The notes beneath the pieces were generated by a model. That model saw only the letters and a program-made list of their open reading frames with translations. It had not been told where the DNA came from and ran no database searches. This document shows, in pieces, positions 7,624 through 12,398 of a DNA stretch of 12,398 nucleotides. The stretch comes from Candidatus Zhuqueibacterota bacterium (GTDB lineage Bacteria > SM23-31 > B21-G16): NCBI GenBank assembly GCA_003644825.1, contig QNDJ01000015.1, positions 1 to 12,398 of the forward strand. The letters are read 5' to 3'. Position 1 is the first letter of the stretch. Every line of letters starts with the position of its first letter. The translations under genes were made by a program, and so were the position numbers.

Positions 7624-9492
7624 TTAGAATTCTTTGAAATCGTCATCGTCCATAGGAATAATTTCTTCAGCTTTTTTTACTGCAACAGCTTCCTTTACCT
7701 CTTTTTTTGTTTTGCCGTCTCCGGTTTCAGTTTTTTTCTTTATATGGACAGTTTTTCCGTTACCTTTCTCAGCCTTTTTTAAGGGCTTTTTTTCCTCAAT
7801 ATGTTTGGGGCGTTCTATGTGGATATGTTTTCTTTCTTTCGCGGGTGCCCATTGCATTTCCTTTCGACTCAATTTAAAACTTGCCACCATACTATCAAGT
7901 TCAGTTGCCTGAGATGCCAATTCTTCAGCAGCACTGGCACTTTCTTCTGAAGTTGCTGCATTTTTCTGGGTTACTTCATCCATTTGAGCCACTGCTTTGT
8001 TAATCTGGTCAACACCCTGAGCCTGTTCTTTGGAAGAAGCTGCTATTTCTGCAACCAGATTGGACACTTTCTTGGTAATATTATTTATCTCTGTAAGGCT
8101 TTCAGCAACATCCTGGCTTATTGTAACACCATTTTCTGCATTTTTAACTGATTCTTCAATTAGCGCTGATGTATTTTTTGCAGCTTCTGCTGATCTCATT
8201 GCCAGATTTCTTACTTCATCTGCTACAACAGCGAATCCCTTACCAGCTTCACCAGCTCTTGCAGCTTCTACTGCTGCATTTAATGCAAGAAGATTTGTCT
8301 GAAAAGCAATTTCATCTATCGTTTTTATAATTTTAGATGTTTCATCAGAAGATTTTTTAATTTCTTCAATTGCTTTTGCCATCTTTTGCATAATTTCATT
8401 TCCTTTTTCAGCAGCTTTATTAGCCTCTATAGATAAGGTATTGGCCTGGTTTGCATTGTCGGCATTCTGGTTTGTCATTGAAGCAATCTCTTCAAGTGAA
8501 GAAGAGGTTTCCTCGAGGGCAGAAGCCTGTTCTGAAGCACCCTGAGCAAGAGCCTGACTGCTTGCACTTACCTGGTTACTCGCCGATGATACCTGGTCAA
8601 CAGAATCTGCAACCTGCATAATAACATTTTCAAGCGATTCCATAGCCTTATTTACGTTCTCTTTTAATATATTATACTCACCTTTATAATCAGAGGTAAC
8701 TCTTGCAGTCAGGTCATTATTTGCGAGTTTCTTCAATACATCACCAATATCTCTTAATGGTATAACAATTCCTTCCATTGTGCGGTTTACTCCATTTACA
8801 ATTTCTGCAAGGTCACCTTTGAATTTACTTGAATCACCACGATAGTCTAAATTACCTTCTGCCGCTGCTTTGTCAAGTTTCTCCATTTCCTGAACCAGAA
8901 GATTTATCTGTTCTCCAAGTCCATTTGCTGCAACTTTTAAAACATTGTAATCCCCTTTATATTCAGCAGTAACCCTGGCTTTACTATCACCCGCTGCAAG
9001 CCTATCAACAACACTTCCAATATCCCTGAGCGGGGTAATGACCCCTTCCATTGTGCGGTTTACTCCATTTACAATTTCTGCAAGGTCACCTTCAAATTTA
9101 CTTGAATCACCACGATAGTCTAAATTACCTTCTGCCGCTGCTTTTGCCAGTTCATCCATTTCACTGACAAGCAAATTAATTTGATTTCCCAATCTATTTA
9201 TAGATTCTTTAAAAACATTGAAAGAACCTTTATAATCAACTGTAATCCGAGCTTTACTATCACCTTTTGCAAGCAGATTAGTTATATTAGAAAAATCTTC
9301 CAGTGGTTTCTTAAAATTCTCTATTAATCCACTAACGTTTTTTACTATTTCAAGATAATCTCCTTGAATACCTCTAAAATCAACGTCCACCTCAAAATTT
9401 CCCTCTTTTGCCGCATTAACCATTTTTGTAACTTCTTCCAATGTTCTTTTTACAAAGTTATTATTAGAATTGTTTTTTTTGAATAATCCCAT
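7624..9492 (-). CDS. Soluble methyl-accepting chemotaxis protein with stacked HAMP-like repeats
   Basis: A 622-residue chemoreceptor that should control CheA through CheW. No signal peptide or membrane segment is visible, so it should be cytoplasmic. Residues about 18-290 hold alternating HAMP-like units; a 91-residue period is obvious, with [12 protein letters not shown] at 122-133 and 213-224 and PLRDIG at 154-159 and 245-250. The coiled-coil signalling domain runs from about 285 to 540, with the highly conserved hairpin tip around 393-431 ([18 protein letters not shown]). Candidate methylation sites fitting the A/S-A/S-x-x-E-E-x-x-A/S-A/S pattern are at 323-332 (E327, E328) and 512-521 (E516, E517). 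A Lys/Glu-rich linker (543-612) leads to the acidic end DDDDFKEF. There is no separate sensor domain such as PAS, so the signal may be read by the HAMP-like stack itself or by a partner protein. Two 101-bp parts of the gene are almost identical (listed separately). Confidence 0.95.
   Translation of the reverse strand: MGLFKKNNSNNNFVKRTLEEVTKMVNAAKEGNFEVDVDFRGIQGDYLEIVKNVSGLIENFKKPLEDFSNITNLLAKGDSKARITVDYKGSFNVFKESINRLGNQINLLVSEMDELAKAAAEGNLDYRGDSSKFEGDLAEIVNGVNRTMEGVITPLRDIGSVVDRLAAGDSKARVTAEYKGDYNVLKVAANGLGEQINLLVQEMEKLDKAAAEGNLDYRGDSSKFKGDLAEIVNGVNRTMEGIVIPLRDIGDVLKKLANNDLTARVTSDYKGEYNILKENVNKAMESLENVIMQVADSVDQVSSASNQVSASSQALAQGASEQASALEETSSSLEEIASMTNQNADNANQANTLSIEANKAAEKGNEIMQKMAKAIEEIKKSSDETSKIIKTIDEIAFQTNLLALNAAVEAARAGEAGKGFAVVADEVRNLAMRSAEAAKNTSALIEESVKNAENGVTISQDVAESLTEINNITKKVSNLVAEIAASSKEQAQGVDQINKAVAQMDEVTQKNAATSEESASAAEELASQATELDSMVASFKLSRKEMQWAPAKERKHIHIERPKHIEEKKPLKKAEKGNGKTVHIKKKTETGDGKTKKEVKEAVAVKKAEEIIPMDDDDFKEF
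8771..8871 (-). repeat. Internal direct repeat in the receptor gene, copy 2
   Basis: Second member of the 101-bp pair (see 9044-9144). The sequence on either side encodes similar protein but has diverged much more in DNA, so the high identity is confined to this block. Confidence 0.9.
9044..9144 (-). repeat. Internal direct repeat in the receptor gene, copy 1
   Basis: This 101-bp stretch matches 8771-8871 with only two adjacent differences (caaa against tgaa after ggtcacctt). The offset of 273 bp equals 91 codons. It encodes the unit [20 protein letters not shown] and the following [10 protein letters not shown]. Near-identity in DNA, including silent positions, indicates a recent duplication or gene conversion. 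Confidence 0.9.
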
Positions 9493-9500
9493 ATTAACTT

Positions 9501-9507
9501 ACCTCCT
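9501..9507 (-). promoter_or_regulatory. Ribosome binding site of the receptor gene
   Basis: The minus strand reads AGGAGGT followed by eight bases and the ATG at 9492. This strong site supports the chosen start and suggests the receptor is well translated. Confidence 0.8.
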
Positions 9508-9538
9508 TTAAATTTTTTGTTTTATTAAAACTTATTTA

Positions 9539-10036
9539 TCAGTTAGTTCCTGCAACGAAATCCATTTCTTTATCAGTCAACACTTTATCAATATCAAGAA
9601 GAATTTTTACTTTTCCTTTTCCTTTTGCCAGTGCGAGAATATAACTTGTATCCACACTGGCACCAAAATCAGGTGGTGGTTCGAGGTCCTTCTCTGTTGT
9701 ATCAAGAACTTCCGAAACCGAATCAACTATTATTCCAACAAGGGTATTCTTAATATCCACAACAATGATACAGGTTTCACTGGTATACTCTGCTTCTTCA
9801 AGGCCAAACTTCAGTCTAAGGTCTATAACAGGGATAACTTTTCCCCTTAAATTTATTACACCTTTTACAAAAGGCGGTGTTTGAGGAACATGGGTTATAT
9901 TCATTATACCGATTATTTCCTTTACCTTCAGAATCTCAAACCCGTATTCCTCATTTTGGAGGGTGAAGGTCAGATATTTTCCTGCTTTTACTTTTGTCTG
10001 ACTAACCTCCTCCTGGGTTAATGTTTCCTCTGGCAT
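9539..10036 (-). CDS. cheW: CheW coupling protein
   Basis: CheW is the adaptor that links receptor tips to the P5 domain of CheA in the signalling array. The 165-residue protein is a single CheW-type double beta-barrel domain (about 18-157) after a short polar N-terminal tail. The family signature GVINLRGKVIPVIDLR lies at 59-74; the NLRG loop (62-65) is the conserved part of the surface that contacts receptor and kinase. Length is normal for the family, and there is no receiver domain, so it is CheW and not CheV. The ATG start is set by an AGGAGG site six bases upstream. The receptor gene follows after 46 bp, as expected for a receptor, coupler and kinase made together. Confidence 0.96.
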   Translation of the reverse strand: MPEETLTQEEVSQTKVKAGKYLTFTLQNEEYGFEILKVKEIIGIMNITHVPQTPPFVKGVINLRGKVIPVIDLRLKFGLEEAEYTSETCIIVVDIKNTLVGIIVDSVSEVLDTTEKDLEPPPDFGASVDTSYILALAKGKGKVKILLDIDKVLTDKEMDFVAGTN

Positions 10037-10042
10037 AACTTT

Positions 10043-10048
10043 CCTCCT
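10043..10048 (-). promoter_or_regulatory. Ribosome binding site of cheW
   Basis: The minus strand reads AGGAGG followed by six bases (AAAGTT) and the ATG at 10036. This is a near-ideal Shine-Dalgarno site and fixes the cheW start. Confidence 0.85.
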
Positions 10049-10111
10049 ATTTTTTATTAATTATTTTAATCTTTACATCAGACATAGAAAAACTATGTAA
10101 AAACTTCAAAT

Positions 10112-10162
10112 AGACAGGTACGGATGCCCAACCAACAAATGTAATTGGGCACATACCTGTCT
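10112..10162. repeat. Two-part hairpin in the cheA-cheW gap
   Basis: The outer arms agacaggta (10112-10120) and tacctgtct (10154-10162) pair over 9 bp. After a small asymmetric internal loop (cgga against ca), inner arms tgcccaa (10125-10131) and ttgggca (10145-10151) pair over 7 bp around a 13-nt loop. Read in the operon direction it is not followed by a clean U-tract, so it is a weak candidate for a simple terminator. It could be an RNA processing or attenuation structure that sets the level of cheA relative to downstream genes, or a small palindromic repeat inserted in the gap. The pairing is seen directly; the role is inferred. Confidence 0.6.
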
Positions 10163-10240
10163 GACCGAAGAAAACCTTTAAAATTAGAGTTTTCACACAG
10201 TCTAAATATGCCTGAACCATATAAATTATTAAATTGTAAA

Positions 10241-12398
10241 TTAATATTTTCCATTCAGTTCCATAATACCTGCAATATCCAGAATTAAGCAGATGTTACC
10301 ATCTCCTAAGATTGCTCCACCAGAAATGAAATTAATATTTTTTAATTTTTCACCTAAACTTTTTATCACAACTTGCTGTTGACCCAGGATTTCATCCACC
10401 ATTAATCCTTTCTTTTTACCTTCATTTTCTACAATAACTATCAGGGCGTCCCATGGGTCATTTTTCTCAGGGTTAATGTTGAAAATCTTAGAAAGTCTTA
10501 TAACAGGAATTTGATTTCCCCTGACATTTATAAGTTCATTCTTTCCTCTAATTGTTGTTATCTGGTCTTTTTCTGGGTGTATTGCTTCCCTTATAGATAT
10601 AGTTGGTATAATGTATCTTTCTTTACCAATACGCACAATGATTCCTTCTATAATAGCCATTGTCAAAGGTAATTTCAGGGAAATTGTGGTTCTTTTTCCT
10701 TCTTCTGAGAAAATTTCTACTTTACCATTTAAATTTTCAATATTCTTTTTTACCACATCCATACCGACACCTCTACCGGAAATGGATGTAGCTTTTTCAT
10801 TCGTGGAGAATCCAGGAAGAAAAATTAAATCGAATATCTGCTTATCTGTCAGTTCTGCATCTTCACTGATTAATCCTTTTTTTATTGCTTTTTGTTTTAC
10901 CTTTTCCTTTGATATTCCTTTTCCATCATCTTTAATTTCAATTACAACATTTCCTTCTTTGTGATATGCTTTTAATTCGATAGTTCCTTTAAGGGGTTTA
11001 TTTGATTTTTTTCTTGTTTCTTTGTTTTCGATTCCGTGATCAACAGCATTTCTCAGTAAATGAACAAGAGGGTCATTCAATTTATCAATTATAGTTTTAT
11101 CAATTTCAGTTTCTTCACCTGAAACAATAAAATTAACATCCTTTTTTGTCTGCCGTGATAGGTCTCTGACCAGTCTCATCATTTTATGAAAGAGCTGTTT
11201 CAAAGGAACCATTCTTAAGGACATAATGTGTTCCTGAACACGTCTTGTAATTTTATCCATATTAGATATTTTCTTTAACAGGTTTTGATTTCCGTTCAAT
11301 CTTATATGTTCATCCTGGGAAATCTGGGACTGTGCAATTACCATTTCACCGATCATTTCCAGCAGAAGGTCCAGTTTTGATGTATCGACTTTAATCTGAG
11401 AGGAAATTATCTTTCCTTTTTCTTTTTGTTGTTTAACTGCCTTTTCAACTTCATCTGGAGAAGTAGCCCCAATGTCAACCAGTAGTTCTCCAATAGGCTT
11501 ACTCTGAAGTTCAAGTGCACGCTCAAGGTCTTCAGGAGAAATCTTCCCCTTATTTAGAAGAATCTCACCAATTTTTTCACCTTCTTCACCCGAAGAAACA
11601 GCTTTTTCAGATGAAATAATATTTCTGATCTCTTTCAGTATATGTGATGTATCCACTCCCGATACAGGTCGTTTTTCTTTTTCAGAAAGTTTTGTATTTT
11701 CCAGCATTATTGATAGATTATCAATCATTTTTCTTGATACATCTATCGATTTAAAAACTATATCAGTTATTTCTGGTGTTATAAAGATTTCTCCTTTTCT
11801 TGCTTTATCGAGAAGGGTCTCAATTTCGTGACAGAAATCACCTATTTCCGTTAATCCCAAGAATCCTGCTGCTCCTTTCATACTGTGGAAAGCTCTGAAT
11901 ACGGCGTTAATTGCATCCATATCTTTAGGATTATTTTCGAGGTCGAGAACCTTTTCTTCTATCGTATCAATATGTTCATTGGATTCCGATATAAAACCAG
12001 CATAAATCTCAAAGTCCTCTTCATTTTCTACCGTTATCACTTCTGGTTCACTTTTCTGTTGTTTTTCTTTATTGTCTTTTAGTTCTTTATCATCTTCTTC
12101 CTCAATTTTTAATAACTTATTTATATTATTAACAATTTTCTTAACTTTATCACCAATGTTTTTATCAGTTGTTTTATTTTCAAATATATCTTTCAGTGCT
12201 GTAATACCTTCATTTACAGTTTTTAATGCAGCAGGAATATCATCAACATCTTCAAGAATAAGGGCTTTAAAAAGTTCGATAAATCTGGAAATAAGTTTTG
12301 CAAGGGATTCATCGCTGTGGTTTTCTTTTTCCGTAATTTTCTCAAACTCTTCAAAATTAGCAAGAATTCTGGTCAACAACTCTTTATCAGCAAGTTCA
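10241..12398 (-). CDS. cheA: CheA chemotaxis histidine kinase (5' end cut off by window edge)
   Basis: CheA autophosphorylates on a histidine in response to receptor state and passes phosphate to CheY and CheB. The frame stays open to the right edge beyond an internal TTG at 12379, so the true start lies outside. Residues are numbered from that TTG. Residues 1-115 are a charged helical region I do not recognise. The Hpt (P1) domain follows at about 122-222, with phosphorylated H165 in HSMKGAAG. Two back-to-back 24-residue motifs (269-292 and 295-318) resemble the GspE/MshE N-terminal repeat and sit where a P2 CheY-binding domain would be expected. Then come the dimerisation helices (about 330-410), the ATPase with N-box HLLRNAVDHG (440-449), DDGKGI (484-489) and GRGVGMDVV (535-543), and a CheW-like P5 domain from about 571 to the end. 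All kinase motifs are intact. It is the first che gene seen in the operon, with cheW next after a 204-bp gap. Confidence 0.97.
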   Translation of the reverse strand, partial: ELADKELLTRILANFEEFEKITEKENHSDESLAKLISRFIELFKALILEDVDDIPAALKTVNEGITALKDIFENKTTDKNIGDKVKKIVNNINKLLKIEEEDDKELKDNKEKQQKSEPEVITVENEEDFEIYAGFISESNEHIDTIEEKVLDLENNPKDMDAINAVFRAFHSMKGAAGFLGLTEIGDFCHEIETLLDKARKGEIFITPEITDIVFKSIDVSRKMIDNLSIMLENTKLSEKEKRPVSGVDTSHILKEIRNIISSEKAVSSGEEGEKIGEILLNKGKISPEDLERALELQSKPIGELLVDIGATSPDEVEKAVKQQKEKGKIISSQIKVDTSKLDLLLEMIGEMVIAQSQISQDEHIRLNGNQNLLKKISNMDKITRRVQEHIMSLRMVPLKQLFHKMMRLVRDLSRQTKKDVNFIVSGEETEIDKTIIDKLNDPLVHLLRNAVDHGIENKETRKKSNKPLKGTIELKAYHKEGNVVIEIKDDGKGISKEKVKQKAIKKGLISEDAELTDKQIFDLIFLPGFSTNEKATSISGRGVGMDVVKKNIENLNGKVEIFSEEGKRTTISLKLPLTMAIIEGIIVRIGKERYIIPTISIREAIHPEKDQITTIRGKNELINVRGNQIPVIRLSKIFNINPEKNDPWDALIVIVENEGKKKGLMVDEILGQQQVVIKSLGEKLKNINFISGGAILGDGNICLILDIAGIMELNGKY

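Noticed and set aside
7634-8302. Plus-strand open frames opposite the receptor gene
   Set aside because: They are low-complexity shadows (Ser/Phe/Ala-rich) of the alanine- and glutamate-rich receptor coding sequence and lack ribosome binding sites.
10163-10240. Promoter in the gap after cheA
   Set aside because: Several AT-rich near-matches to -10 or -35 elements exist, but none has a good pair at 16-18 bp, and no flagellar sigma-28-type sequence was seen. AT richness makes such matches unreliable.
10611-12082. Plus-strand open frames opposite cheA and one opposite the hybrid kinase (1924-2145)
   Set aside because: They are antisense to well-supported kinase domains, with no start context or family resemblance.

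Overview
The window holds most of a ten-gene chemotaxis-type (che) signalling operon, all on the minus strand, followed at the left end by about 1.16 kb of non-coding DNA packed with short palindromic repeats. The DNA is AT-rich, Shine-Dalgarno sites are mostly clear (AGGAGG type), and TTG starts are used more than once, so this is a bacterium. The sequence does not allow a confident taxonomic call. The gene set (CheA with inserted GspE/MshE-N-like repeats, soluble poly-HAMP receptor, CheX, CheD, HDOD protein) and the type of palindromic repeats fit an environmental, uncultivated-type Gram-negative lineage better than enterics or Bacillus.

In transcription order, from right to left: cheA (5' end cut by the right edge), a 204-bp gap with a two-part hairpin, cheW, a soluble methyl-accepting receptor with a stack of HAMP-like repeats and a charged tail, a 208-bp gap with a second hairpin, cheR, cheD, an HDOD-domain gene overlapping cheD, cheY, a cheX-like phosphatase gene, cheB, and a PAS-PAS-histidine kinase-receiver hybrid. 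Most other gaps are short (16 to 90 bp), consistent with one transcript. I see no flagellar, pilus or motility gene.

The proteins form a complete adaptation circuit. The receptor, CheW and CheA make the signalling core. CheR methylates the receptor, CheB demethylates or deamidates it, and CheD deamidates it. CheY is the diffusible output and CheX the probable CheY-P phosphatase; there is no CheZ or CheC. The HDOD protein and the hybrid kinase are extra components that suggest a connection to outputs beyond a plain flagellar switch. Neither the receptor nor the hybrid kinase has a visible membrane segment, so the system probably reads a cytoplasmic signal.

Positions 1-1157 contain no convincing gene. 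They contain two roughly 360-bp direct repeats (1-356 and 655-1016), a third truncated copy (1041 to about 1150) that abuts the stop codon of the hybrid kinase, and between the first two a set of the same hairpin families in the opposite orientation. The hairpins are almost perfectly conserved between copies while the linkers have diverged, and two hairpin families show orientation reversal, one of them with a compensatory stem change. This resembles a BIME/REP-like composite element and is the least explained part of the window.
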